Source of the DNA: Siphonodentalium dalli
Taxonomy: Eukaryota; Mollusca; Scaphopoda; Gadilida; Siphonodentaliidae
Assembly (NCBI GenBank): GCA_032622095.1
Contig: CP136064.1
Coordinates: 249,027,827 to 249,091,826, forward strand
DNA length: 64,000 nucleotides
Reading direction: 5' to 3'
Shown: one piece after another, positions 11,655 through 24,272 of the stretch
Numbering within the stretch: position 1 is the first letter of the stretch
How the letters are laid out: each line of letters starts with the position of its first letter
The notes under the pieces: generated by a model
What the model saw: the letters and a program-made list of their open reading frames with translations, nothing else
Databases searched by the model: none
What the model was told of the DNA's origin: nothing
Made by a program: the position numbers and the translations under genes

Positions 11655-12170
11655 CACTTGTGTTGAACTCGGGGATAATCTACCCTCCCCCGCATATCTC
11701 TTGAGTTGAACTATGTGATAATCTACCATCCCTTGAGTTGAACTCTTTGATAATCTACCCTCCCCGCCTATCTCTTGAGTTGAACTATTTGATAATCTAC
11801 CCTCCCCGCCCATCCCTTGAGTTGAACTCTTGGATAATCTACCCCCCCCCCCCCGCCCAACACTTGAGTTGAACTATTTGATAATCTACCCTCGCCCGCC
11901 CATCACTTTAGTTGAACTATTTGATAATCTATCCTCCCCCGCCCATCACTTGAGTTGAACTTTTATTGATAATCTACCCTCCCCCGCCCATCCCTTGAGT
12001 TGAACTATTTGATAATATACCCTCCCCGCCCATCACTTGAGTTGAACTATTTGATAATCTACCCCCCGCCCATCCATTGAGTTGAACTATTTGATAATCT
12101 ACCCTCCCCCGCCCATCTATTGAGTTGAACTCTTTGATAATCTACCCCCCCCCTCGCCCATCTCTTGTAT
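11655..12170 (+). repeat. Minisatellite, ~48-bp unit, about ten copies
   Basis: The unit contains 'ttgagttgaactatttgata' and 'atctaccctccccgcccatc'. Length varies mostly in the C run, which reaches about 12 C near 11841. Copies vary slightly (actctttgata, acttttattgata). Confidence 0.9.
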
Positions 12171-13678
12171 GAATTGAAACTCTTGCTCCCTCTCCCTTAG
12201 CTCATTGGATAATCCACGCTCTCCTCGCCCACACATGAGTCGAACGTCGTCTGAGACCTCTTATTTTAAAATGTCCAAAAGTTCATTCTTTATCGTCACT
12301 TGGTCGGAAGTGTTTGTAATTGCTTTCTTAAAAATCAAGTTTCCGACAAACAACGAAAAGATATAAACAAAAGCCACATGACTGTCTGAAGCATGAACGT
12401 ATATGCATGGTAGATTTTGTTACATGCACCCAGTCCGTTTTCAGAGATCAGACTAGGTCGATAACACGTTGAATACTTTTGAAGTTTTGTATTTTAGAAA
12501 ATTCTGGTCTCAAATTGTTTCATCAGCTTGGGAGAATAAAGAGCGTTCCTTCATTATTAGTATATTCCTGATATGATACGTAAACACAGATTGCAAATAG
12601 CGTTGTTTTTTCAGAGTAAATAAATCCTTCATGTATATCGATATATTATGTCTTTATAGACACATCTTATGTATACGGGTGTATAACATGGGAGTGAGTA
12701 TTTTCGAATAAGAGGATAGTGTTCGAGTTTACTCTTCTAACTCTGACCCCGGTGATATATAGTCTCAGTTGGTATGCTGCATAGCTTATTAGGCCGACAT
12801 AAGTTCAGCATTTGCGAACCTGGTTCTATTCCCAATAAACGCCGATTTGTTGATCCACGCAAAGGATATGTAACCGATTCGTGTATCTGGACAAGTTTGA
12901 CAGTTGCTACACGTTTCTACGTTCAGTCGTGTGGTTTATCGGCGAAATTATCCCCAACACTGGAAGGCAGAATGCAGTCCTCCATTATATACGCCAGTCT
13001 GACCACTGACATTGCGTAGGCTTATCCAGAATGTAATGGAATCTTACATTGTTTGTTGAAGACTTTAGTCGGTGGCAATTCATTTTAGTTGCTTCGGCTA
13101 AACTTAAAACGAATATCGACAGTCACAGTTGTCAGAACAATGCAAAACAGAATTGTATAAATCGACAAAAGTCTTTAAAAAATGTAAGTTTTCATTACAT
13201 TCTGTATATCCTAAACGTGATGGCAGTGGTGAGACCAGCGAGGGGACTTGGCCCTGCCTTGCGGTTTGGGTCATGACATGTGGTCTTATGACGATAAATC
13301 CCTACAAGCTCTTCTCACCAAGTCAAGTACCATTCTGCGCGGATAGTGGTTCCCCGCGGCTCATGCACCAACGCCTCGTGTGCCGAGATATAATCTCGAG
13401 TGGTGATAGTGACTCTCGTCTGGTCATCCATGTCATAGATCAATTTAGCTCTGGACACCCGCATACAAACCGAACTATTATGCACACGCGGGCGCATTCC
13501 CAATGCTTGCTACCATGCATTGAATGGGAAGAAGACTCCCCGGCGGGACGATTTCAATGGCTGAATACCGACGCTCGCGAGAGTTATTATAACAGAAGTG
13601 CTGATCAAGATACTCATATCTTCACGATTCGTGGTTCATTTCTTGTTTGAAAGCATGAACTCGGCGCACCTATGTATG
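12171..13678. other. No gene recognised; one long unexplained open frame
   Basis: A 173-codon + strand open frame spans 13129-13650. It has no recognisable domain and no splice or codon evidence that I can judge. 13219-13277 ('gatggcagtggtgagacc' ... 'ccctgccttgcggtttggg') resembles 48300-48367, so at least part is repeat DNA. Confidence 0.4.
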
Positions 13679-13998
13679 GTGATAATTTGTGAGCTAATCG
13701 AGATATGGTTTCCGGTACCCGTGGACGGATGCACTCATCGTGCACTGTCTTAGTCAGAAACCACATTCGCAGTTAATTGAAAGTTTTCTCACTTCAAATT
13801 TGGTGTGGTTATTATTTGCAGTCAATAGTCCCCATGTTGCTAATTGTGATAATTTGTGAGCTAATTGATATAGGGGCTTCCGGGACCCGTGGACGGATAC
13901 ACTCATCATGCACTGTCTTAATCAGAAACCACATTCGCAGTTAATTTTAAGTTTTCTCACTTCAAATTTGGTGTGGTGATTATTTGCAGTCAATAGTC
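13679..13998 (+). repeat. Tandem direct duplication (~152-bp unit, two copies)
   Basis: Copy 1 (13679-13830) and copy 2 (13846-13998) share 'gtgataatttgtgagctaat', 'cagaaaccacattcgcagtt' and 'ttatttgcagtcaatagtc' with few differences. A 15-bp spacer separates them. Confidence 0.8.
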
Positions 13999-14639
13999 AT
14001 CCAGTGAACATGGCGTCGTGCTATGGTATATGTCAGCTGAAGCGACATCTAAAAAACCGTCGACATACATGTCAGATATATATATATGATAATACTATAC
14101 TTTGCTTGTGCGTGACTAAACACAATCCGCACATGGTTCTGGGATCGGGGTCTCTCGGTGGTAGTTCCCCATCAGTCTGGAGTAAACTACATACCCACAT
14201 ATAAAAAGTATCAGTATGAATCTGAGTGTATGTTTACATAGACTGATTCCCCATATACCGATATGCTTGAAGTTCTTATAGCGGTACAAGGACCACAGGA
14301 GGTCCAGTCTGTGCATAATGTTATTGCGGGCAAGATCGAGGTTAATAACGGAACTTGTGTGCGGCCGCGGCCCCGTCCGACACCTCGGGGCGGTCCGGGT
14401 GTGTTTGGTCATATAGTCTCCGATATTCCCTCTGCTGCTACGCAGTCTTTATTGTAAATATTTCGATTTCCTCCCAAGGGTCTATATATTCATGTTACTG
14501 TATACCGTTGTTTTTTGCCTCTATATTTGTGTTGGTTACCCAATGGTTAAAAGGCTGTCCTATTGCATAGGGAGAGGGATTCATATGAGACAAAGGCGGC
14601 TTGTTACCCTAATTCCAACTATCTTTCAAAACATCTATT

Positions 14640-14775
14640 AGGATAGGATAGGATATTTTATTTCAATATACACATTAATACATAATACATTTTACAGATA
14701 TTGTATTGTATATTCGAGGGGTGGCATATAGTCAGGCTCGACTGTCATACTGCCACCCCATTAAAGATGAATAGA
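14640..14775 (+). repeat. 'aggataggatattttattt' end and hairpin
   Basis: Three 'aggat' copies precede 'attttatttcaatatacac', followed by an inverted pair 'ggggtggcatatagtcagg' / 'gtcatactgccacccc'. It looks like the 3' end of a retroelement in reverse orientation, but no coding trace was found. Confidence 0.4.
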
Positions 14776-15275
14776 TGTTATGATAGGCGGTCAAGATTTC
14801 TTGTACAATACACGGCTATATAATTATGTATCGCGTAATGGTTGCATTTAAATGGATTATATGCACGGAGAGTATACGTATAGATAAATCGCTTATGGGC
14901 TACTCGATGGTTTGTCTCTTTCTAGTTAGTGGCAATATATGTTCCTTGAAAGTCGAGCAGGAATGTTCTGAGTGAGGTTGTGGATTGCAATGTAAGGGAG
15001 GTCACTTATTGAGCTGAGCTGACCACACAGTCGGGATATCTTTGATTGTTGCATCTATTATACATGATGTATACCGTCTGATAATATGTATTGGTTTCCA
15101 CACGGAGAACCATATCACACCAGGTTCTCTTTGGAATGCTACTGGTATAATTATGTCAGTAAAACTTAAACGTCGGTTCGCGAATTTTGCTGTGCTTTAC
15201 AATGTAGGGTAACCAAATCACCCAGCAAGGGTCTCTTCCAAAGTAAACATCCACCGCAGTTGGATCATGTGAACG

Positions 15276-16500
15276 AGACAAAAACTCCATGCAGCGCCCT
15301 CTACGTTAGCACTGCCACAAGGATGGTACTTTGCGGACCGATACATCTATTTTTACACATCGTCGGAACTATATTTAGTCACCTATTATCTTATTTTGAC
15401 CCACAAAAGTTTGCAATAATGGTAATTATTTCGGTATTGATAAGAACAATATAGACTGAGCCAGACATAGACAATTTTAATCCTAAAACATAAGAACTAA
15501 GAACAAGTAAGAAATCCTTACCAAATGTCCCTATGGCAGTGATTATCTCAGCGAAGCGATAGGAGATAACTCTGCCTGGAGTTTGAGCGAGAGCCTTCTG
15601 ATTAGGCAGTTTTATGACAATGTGATTAAATACATGTCGGAAAAAGTAGAAATAAAATGTATGTCGCATGTTAAATGCAGTGCTTGCATATAGGTTTATC
15701 TGGGCGTAATTAACACCCACGTCATGGCGTGTTGTACGTGTCAGCAGTCCTGCTTTCGATTGCTGCGGTTAAACTAGAAGGGTTGTGGAAATAATGGTCG
15801 GCAATGCCAACGAGCATTCGATAGAACAAGTAAACAGTATATGACGGTCCTACTAAAACCCGACCGTATCCTCCCGAGGGGTCCGATCGAGATGGTTCTG
15901 GCACTATCGTGCTGAATAGACCTGTATCTTTCAAAGTTCCAACCCCCAAGTCGATATCTCGAGCCCATAACTTGCGACCGAATCCGTCAGGTACGCAACA
16001 TAAAAATGACACCGGTCGGATGCAGTCGGGTTTTAGTAGGACTCGTATAAGATGTCCCAGAAAATTACGGTCTTGAAGACATAAGCCAACAATCAGTGTT
16101 GGCGCATGCATGTTGGCGCAACTGATGTCTACATTACGGGGAAATTAAGGTTAAGCAGAAATCACTATCATAATGGCAAACTCCAGGCAGAGTTATCTCC
16201 CATCGCTCCCCTGAGATACCACAGACATAATGACATTTGGTAAGGATTTCTTACGTGTTCTCAGTTCTTATGTTTTAGGGTTAAAATTGTCTATGTCTGA
16301 CTCAGTTCATATTGTTCTTATCAATACCGAAAGAATTACCATTATTGCAAACTTTTGGTGGTCAAAATAAGATAATATATAGGTGACTAAATATAGTTCC
16401 GACGATATATAAAAATAGATGTATCGATCCGCAAAGTACCATCATTGTGGCAGTGCCATATCGCAGTGATAACGTAGATTGCGCTGCATGGAGTTTGTCA
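15276..16500. mobile_element. 1.2-kb inverted-repeat element with ~310-bp arms
   Basis: The left arm (15276-15584) and right arm (16178-16500) are reverse complements with few differences, for example 'aactccatgcagcgc' / 'gcgctgcatggagtt' and 'taactctgcctggagttt' / 'aaactccaggcagagtta'. The 590-bp centre has an unrecognised minus-strand open frame (15722-16111, 129 codons, including RDIDLGVGTLKDTG). No terminal duplication is obvious. Confidence 0.8.
15722..16111 (-). CDS. Unrecognised 129-codon open frame inside inverted-repeat element
   Basis: This is open on the minus strand in the centre of the element at 15.3-16.5 kb. The translation (landmarks VGLCLQDRNFLGHLIRVLLK and GGYGRVLVGPSYTVYLFYR) matches no family I know and has no transposase triad that I can see. 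It may be a coding remnant of the parent element or chance. Confidence 0.15.
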   Translation of the reverse strand: MHAPTLIVGLCLQDRNFLGHLIRVLLKPDCIRPVSFLCCVPDGFGRKLWARDIDLGVGTLKDTGLFSTIVPEPSRSDPSGGYGRVLVGPSYTVYLFYRMLVGIADHYFHNPSSLTAAIESRTADTYNTP

Positions 16501-17277
16501 TAATGGTTCTAGTTTGGCTACCGGGGCAATATATTACAAATAGTCCGCGGTGGGACAAAGAGACACAACCGCCTGTCAACAATAGCTGCTTCAATTTTGT
16601 ACAATTCAGACCAAATGTATTATAAATCATTGTATATATCTTTATTGTCCTCCATAATTGAAGAGTTAGATACAAACTCAAAATAAAGTGTAAACATATA
16701 TACACATACATACAGTGCCGCAGGCAAAAACATCATTTATACAGGCATGCAAAAAGACATCATGACAGCTGGAATTGACTGAACAACGGCAGACACCCGT
16801 GATAGCAGGGAAACAATACAAACATAGAAAATACATATAAGGGGGGGGGGGGCAGAAGAAGAAAAAATAAAATATAAACAAGATACATTTACAAACCTTA
16901 CATTTTTGCATTTACCTGCTACATGTACCTTCACATATCTATAGATAATCGAAATCACGTGGATCTCATCAACTCGCCATATTGGACGGGTTACACTCGG
17001 AACCCTTGAGATTACATAGTACACAAACAAACTTCTCATATAGCATTCTCGTATATCCAATTAATTGCGGATAAAAGTGTTGTAAAGGTACAAGACACAA
17101 TGTGAACTGTCACTTCACATGACCCAAACGAGTTTTGCAAAGCGCGTCCATGCCAGGTGCTTTTCATCGCACGTCTATGTAGTTTTACATGAATGATTCA
17201 TAAGGTATGACACTTTTATATGGAGGGTACATGGGCACATGGCATGCCTGGTCCTACCTGTATGTATTGTGATTGTA
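16501..17277. other. No gene recognised
   Basis: It holds a G run near 16841 and a T-rich complement after it. The open frames on the minus strand are low-complexity. Confidence 0.6.
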
Positions 17278-17667
17278 TTAACCCTTTACCCAACATAATG
17301 GCCCTGTGCCAATGCATTCTCTTATATATGCGAGTCGACCATAGGTCGCCTCGCATATATAAGAGAATGCATTGGCTTAACACATTAAAAATTATAAAAT
17401 TGTTAAAGAATGTAAGAAAAAATGGTAAAAAAGGAGTTTTTTTAGGCCAATGCATTCTCTTATATATGCGAGGCGACCTATGGTCGACTCGCATATATAA
17501 GAGAATGCATTGGCACAGGGCATAACTGTAACTATCACAATGTGGTCAAGGAGCCGGTTCCAATGATATCCATATTTGTATGGTTCTATTGAGACAGACC
17601 GAAGATATTTTAGGCTGTTGAAGCTTTATTTGGCCGGTTTTGGCCGGTTTGTTGGGTAAAGGGTTAA
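17278..17667 (+). mobile_element. TTAA-bounded double-hairpin MITE, family A copy 1
   Basis: The element is bounded by TTAACCCTTTACCCAAC and its reverse complement. Inside are two 67-nt hairpins (about 17309-17375 and 17447-17513), each with 26-bp arms reading CCAATGCATTCTC...GAGAATGCATTGG. The second hairpin has the loop in the opposite orientation, so the element is a palindrome of palindromes. The right flank carries 'gccggttccaatgatatcc' and 'ggccggttttggccggttt'. The TTAA ends suggest a piggyBac-type non-autonomous element. No coding capacity is seen. Confidence 0.85.
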
Positions 17668-20600
17668 ACCCTGCAGTCCGCCACAAAGGTATTATGCCTG
17701 TCAGTCTAATCAACTATACATGTATAATATATACTCTTGGGGTGGGGATCCAAATATCCATACACGTATGTTTATTTGCCACCCAATATGGGTTGTTTGG
17801 GTCCGTATGTTTATTTAAAATTTTTGATCATAAAGCTGGCTATATACTGTAGACCTATCCGAATTTCTGGAGCCATCACACGGCTCCGACAAAGACAGTT
17901 ACATGTATATATGTGACGGATATGTTGCTATATGTCTATTTGGTAACTCTAAGGACAAATCATGAAGTGCATATATAGCTTTCACCTCATTTTTAAAATA
18001 TCTGACAGAGTGGTTTACTCTGAAATTTTCCTGTAGATAGTTACTCAAGTTGAGGTCATGCACACTTATTGGTTGAACACGAGTTGGAAAAATATATACG
18101 AGTTATGGTATATCATAGCAGGGAGAATTTGTCAACCTGTACAGTTATGCCACACTGTACTTAAAATAAACTAGCATATGCTAGAACAGTCAAAATGATA
18201 TGCTTTGTGTCAGTTCCTCACACATTATTTTTTGTCTGTGCATCTGCACTCGCCTCGGTCATTTTGAACGCGCGGTACTCACCAATCTCGAAACCACTTG
18301 GTCCCTACAGTGGTCACAGACCGACTCACATTTGCGCGCATCAACACAGCATTACTCTCGGGTTCCAAAAAAGCATACGTCGCGAAGCAAAAGTACAGGG
18401 TGGGATAACACTCTGACAATATTTCGTGTATTTGTCAACGTAGTATTATAACTTCTTCCCATTTACGTGAACAAAATTTGGAAGCTCGATAAATGCACAA
18501 AATATCTACCTTCAAATTATATTTATATACTGTGAAAGATATTACCAAAGTCATGTCAATGTTCCAGCTATTTTCAATTTTGTTCACCCACAAGGAACAG
18601 ACGCTCTTTGTTTTACCGTATCGGGAATAGACTGACATTGTACGCTCTTTATTGTTCTAACTTTTTGTAAAAAAAAAAATAAGTATATGGACATATGGAA
18701 TATATTACCTGTATAAAACAGTCAAACATAATGCGAAGACAGTAAGGTTTTTTTTTTGCAGCTATGATGTAGCAATGGCTATGATGTAGCAATGTATGAT
18801 GTAGCAATGGCTATGATGTATGATGTATCAATGGCTATGATGTAGCAATGGCTATGATGTAGCAATGGCTATGATGTATCATGGCGTTGTTTGTCTGATC
18901 ATTTGGGGTTGTTTGATGCTATTGACATTCCCCTTTTCACTGACAAGCGCACACCTGCTAATTTGTTTGCCCATGCAAATTCAGCCCAACATTCGCTAGC
19001 CTCGCTGTTTTATGCTATGAAAGAGAACTGTGGATGTCTGCAGAATTGACAACGAGCGTGTTGAAAACAAATATCGATCCCATGAATATTGATTAGTTTG
19101 CAATTAAAGATACAATATAAGTATACATGCTTCCCTATAGGAGCACAGTGGCTACATTGTTTGAGAGCCATCCAGGTGGTGTATGGCAAGTCGATCGCAC
19201 TCGGATATAGCGCTCAATCCTTCAAACATTCCAAAGAATAATCATTGACGTTATTAACCATCAGATGACAGGATACTCGCTGATGTATAATTAGGCAGTT
19301 CCCATTTATTCATTTGTAGGTATATGCAAAAATATCACCATGAAGCCTAAAGCTGCATGTTCATTGAATTTATTGTCTGAATATATATGTATTTGTGGGT
19401 ATTGTATTTCCGTACGGGATGTGTGTATAGCCCATGTTATAGCACATGTCTCCTTTGTCTGCGATACTGAGTGAGATAGCTCAGTTATAGAAACCAATAT
19501 GGCCCATGCGATATAAAAAATGTTTTGGTCGAAGGACAGGTGGGACAGAAAATCGAAAACACTATACTTGACACTCCAAACCTTCCGAAAACACACTAAG
19601 CAACCCAGTCTGGCCTCAGCTGTTCCTCGGTCCGCGACCGCATTACACAACCAGGTCAACTGGTTCTGACACTCGGGCATTGCCCCATCAAGAGTTGAGG
19701 AGCCCCGACCGACCTTAAGTCAACCGGCTGGAATTGCACCCTCTTCCTAGCGTTGAGTCCGTAGTACAAGCCCGGAATACAACAGACTAAGTCAAGCACA
19801 AAATATAGGGCACTAAATTACAACCATTCATAACTCAAAATAATATATATATCAACACACACAACTCATAAAAGAAAACAAGGTAAGTCTTCGTCGCCAG
19901 TCCAGGTTCGGAATGGGGGGTCTGTTTCTTGTTGCGGTGGCATCCACCCCATGCACAGTAGGCAAACACTACTTACAAACACACAAACCCTACAAACGCT
20001 CTTAGGCGAAATTACAGCATCCAAATGTGGGTTGTATATAGGAGAGGACTAAGAGCCCTTTCAAATCTTCCCGGGTATCATCGCAAACTCCACACTTGCC
20101 TGGAAGCTTGGCATAGGTACTCAAGTTATGCTGTTTGTTGCACCCCCTACCAGAATATCTTACAAATAATTAACCGGGAATCCATTATGTTGTTTGGTGA
20201 ATTAATTAATGACAAAAGAATAAATTGGAATCCATATTATAGCTGTTTCTCTGTCTGTCGTTCGTTTAATAAGCAGTGATGAAATAATATGCCTTTCCAG
20301 TGTATTCTTCAATTGAACTATAGATTGAACAAACATTTGTAAATAAAATGGTTGAACACTCTCAATATGTTGGATGCGGGTAGTAACACCTGTTGGTGGA
20401 ACATCATTTTATGTATTGCATGCATTTAACTGCGTGCATAAATAAATATCAAACAAGTGGAATCTAGCATGTGGTGCAGTTTGATTATCGGAACTACGCC
20501 ATCATGATCTCAAGGGAGTGAAATTATGGTTATTAATTTCGATGGCATATGATCTAGCTATATAACTGCATGCATGGATATAATAAATTGCTATTACGTG

Positions 20601-21645
20601 AATATGACTTGAACAGTGGCTCACAGCTTTTCCCCTCCTGTGCACGAAGATGTAGTGTTGTGCAGAAGCATATATACAGGGTGCTAATTTTCGGAGTTTT
20701 AAACTCTCGAACGTGCGGTACCATGCTGTTACACAGCACCGCCACTGTCCGGCTGACGATACATACGAGTGAATTGTCAGGCGGTGTAAGTTTACCATTG
20801 ACTGTTCAAATGGATACAGGTGGCGTACCCTATATATATGCCCGACACAGCGATATGTTGACCCGAATGTTCACACAAATGAACAGCGTTTGTTGGCCTG
20901 TTAACGAATATAGACAATAACAAAACTTTATATAACATAGCGTTTATCAACACAAAAACACCATGTTGTATAGCCTAAAAGTTAAAACATTTTTTTTTTT
21001 AATTAAGACAACTCGCTATGATTGCTTGGGGATGTGGGTCACATTCAAATTTAGAATAGTATAGCCAACTGTGATCTGGTTTATATTATTGTGCGGTAAA
21101 GTTGATAGACTGTAGTTTCCTTACATTATAACGCGATTGCCAAAAAAATTGACACATCAGTTCAAACCTGATATGCTTGATGGCAATGTATACATACATA
21201 TATATTCTGTATACTAACAGATACTAACTCAATAATTAATAGCTGTTGTCCCGTTTTCTGTAAATTGAATATCTATGATGCCTGAGGATAACAACTACAA
21301 TATATAGTTATTTAATGGTTTGCGGGAAATTTTATTGCAGATGTCTATAACATATTTGGATTGTACAACCAATTGTATTTGCAAAGAAATTAAATTTATG
21401 TGCAATTTGAAACAGCCCGATGGGCGACTTCTGACGCGTCCGGTGATCGATAAACCCGGTCCAACACCCAATGAAAATAATAAGTGTGCCAAAACGACTG
21501 TGTTCGTGATGGCGGAACATTTTTCCTCGTCTGGATAAAAAAAAAGGAATCCATTTACTAAGTATTTTATGCTGTTCGAAGATAAAGACACCTGAAACAT
21601 CCCATAAAATTAATTAGATACCAACCGAGTTAATCTCAATACGTA
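17668..21645. other. Mostly unclassified AT-rich intronic DNA
   Basis: Besides the 18-bp tandem repeat at 18.76 kb and the motif pair at 18603-18650 ('gctctttgttttaccgta', 'acgctctttattgttc'), nothing is recognised. A 124-codon minus-strand frame at 19306-19680 has no known domain. Confidence 0.5.
18760..18882 (+). repeat. Tandem 18-bp repeat 'gctatgatgtagcaatg'
   Basis: Six to seven partly imperfect copies of 'ggctatgatgtagcaat' are present, with short deletions. Confidence 0.85.
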
Positions 21646-21877
21646 CGCCCTGTCACTAATTTGCGGCCATATTGGATATGACAGGCCCGGTTCCGTGGTT
21701 TTAGTGCTATATATCAAAGTTCTGGTGTAGCATTTCCATATATGGAAGTCATGAATAATAAAAAGCTCCATATATGGAAATGCTACTACAGAAATTTGAC
21801 CTGTAGCACCAAAATCACGGAACCGCGGGGGCTGGATGAATCTCAAACCACGGAACGGAGCTGAATGGATCCAATAC
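21646..21877. mobile_element. Hairpin element, family H copy 1
   Basis: Inverted arms pair 'ggttccgtggttttagtgct' with 'agcaccaaaatcacggaacc' and 'tagcatttccatatatgg' with 'ccatatatggaaatgcta'. The same element occurs in the opposite orientation at 41224. Confidence 0.75.
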
Positions 21878-21986
21878 GAATCTCGCTTATTAATACCAAC
21901 CATGCCAGACCATGCACATTATATTTCTTTTGTCAATTATGTAGATGTATAGAGGAGGGTACTATATAGTTATTCTACAATTGAAA

Positions 21987-22140
21987 TTAACCCTTTCTAT
22001 ACGAAATACTCATTGATGATTAGTTATTTCTTAGGAAATGTTCAGATAATAAATAGGTCGTTTGTTGAACTTATTATCCGAACATTTCCCTCCAATAAAT
22101 ATGACTCTTCTGTACTTATTATCTGTCATGTGCTAATATT
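21987..22140 (+). mobile_element. Family C MITE, partial
   Basis: It starts TTAACCCTTTCTATAC. It contains the inverted pair 'gttcagataataaatagg' / 'cttattatccgaacattt' and a 'gactcttctgtacttatta' segment. The right boundary is unclear and may extend to about 22300. Confidence 0.55.
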
Positions 22141-23970
22141 TATTAAAATCCCTCTAGGTGAATGATAGACCATTCCAATGTATGTTTTATAACTGAATGG
22201 GAGAAACCATTTAGTATATAAAGGGGTAATTTTGTTATCAACGAAATCACATCCTAGTACCTCTGAATTTAGACGGAGATTTCCCATGTATGCATTGTCA
22301 AACAACCCCAGCACTTACTCCTGGTCATATGCGTTATATATCATAATATATGCGTGCATAGAACTCTATTGAATTTAGTTGTTATGTTGCAATATAAAAC
22401 AACATAGCGACCATATGCGTCACTTTATATTATAGTATTCCACCAATGAATCTTTGTTCCAATGAACGTAATAATTTAGACGGAATGAAAGTGATATCAT
22501 TAAATATCTACAGGTGTGGCTAAGTCACTGGAGTAAACAAGCTGCCATGCATTTAAAGAATTTTAATTCTTTGTGCAATGATTATATAAAAGTACACACA
22601 CCACCACAGCATTTGCATATCAAGAAGTCTGTATACGGTCATGCTGGTAGTCATCCGAACAAATACTTTCTACACACATCGGTTCATAAATTATAACATA
22701 CGTGATATCTAACTTGGTACAACAAGGTAACCGAACCCACACACCCACGATTAATATTTGAATATCAATTGGCAAGATTCATAAAGTGAATTCATGTTGT
22801 CGACCTCTTTGACATATGTTTTATGCATTCAATTTAACCATGTGCTATACTCGTGGTGATTGTCAGAAGAAATCCACTATTATATCAAAGGTTAATTAAA
22901 GCCACAAATGGTTCACTAACGTATAAAGCTATGTGCACGGATGAAAACTAAAAGCTTTGACTCAACCATATATGTACCGTGAACGAAAATTTTAATTTTA
23001 AATGGGTAGCTAGATTTGTTTTCAAACAGCTATTTGACGTTGTCACGGCATACAATCTCACATAACTTGGACTATAATACTTCCAGTTATCACTGATGAC
23101 GTATATATCTTGAAATCTGCATAGCTTTGTTGTTATACCTTCGTAAACTCGTTTTCTGATGACCTGGTGTTAATCGCCCACTGTACCGACAGTATAATAA
23201 CACCCCACCTCGAATTACAGTACTACTAAAACGCGTACACATAATTACTTCCGTTCAAACGGCCAATTTGGCCGTTTACTTCATGTCTGTTTTTCATCTG
23301 ACGTGTGTGTCGAATAAATGATGTGGAGGATTTATGTAAATGTTAGCCCAAACTACATTTCCAAGTAACGATGGTTTTGTTGTTTATTTTGAGGAATAAT
23401 ACCGCGTCAGATGAATTCAGCCCAAATATGTTAACAGTTGTCGTGTAAAACATTCGGCAGTAGGTTAGCGTTATTTAGTATTTGTGGATGTCCTTTAACA
23501 TGGGGACTACTGCGCTTGAACGAGCATGTGAATTTGTCGTTTTTAATGTATAGCAACTTGATAATCAATAACAGAGGCATTCTCTGTCAAATATGGTCGC
23601 TCTATTTACGGTATTAATTGCGGAACTTTCTAAAGTAAACTACGCGTAAACGGATACATACGGTAAATTATAGAAGCTGCCGGAATCGGCCTAATCGCCC
23701 CAGGGCCAACTCGCCCCAGTCGACGTGTGTCAATTCGGTACCTACTATAACATGTACCCGAGGATGAGTCCGGCTCGGAATAAAATATGTATACGGGTGT
23801 TATATAGCGTTTTGTCCGTTGTTTCTCAATGAATATTATTGAAATTTGGTGTATATGTCCGGGCTGGGACATGGAATACAACAACGTTTGAATTGTTTTT
23901 AAATTTACAAATTTGTTGATTTTATTCATTTTTTTTTCGTTCTGAAAACACACTATAAAGTGTATATAAT
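22141..23970. other. No gene recognised
   Basis: This is AT-rich intronic sequence. A + strand frame near 22514-22700 is short and not convincingly related to any family. Confidence 0.55.
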
Positions 23971-24272
23971 ATAATAACGAACACGAGACATACATAATTT
24001 ATAAACTGTTAACAAAAGATATCAAATTCAATACATGACAAAGATGACTCAGTGGAGTTTATAAAGTGAACATAAAAACATTGAGGTAAGAATCTTTTTA
24101 AGGAATGCAACTTTATTTAATGATAATAAACACATAAATTAAAATAACAAACATGAGACATACATAATTTATAAACTGTTAACAAAAGATATCAAACTCA
24201 ATACATGACAAAGATGACTCAGTGAATTTTATAAAGTGAACATAAAAATATTAAGGTAAGAATCTTTTTAAG
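23971..24272 (+). repeat. Tandem direct duplication (~130-bp unit, two copies)
   Basis: 23971-24102 is repeated at 24141-24272 ('gagacatacataatttataa', 'aactgttaacaaaagatatc', 'gacaaagatgactcagtg', 'aggtaagaatctttttaag'). The copies are almost identical. Confidence 0.85.

Noticed and set aside
11655-12170. Repeated units as a CRISPR-like array
   Set aside because: Units are contiguous with no unique spacers, and the genome is eukaryotic.
17216-17525. Open frames on both strands with a repeated Met-Arg-Val-Asp-His-Arg-Ser-Pro-Arg segment
   Set aside because: They are translations of the family A hairpins; both strands read alike because the DNA is palindromic. The same peptide appears at 47907-48098.
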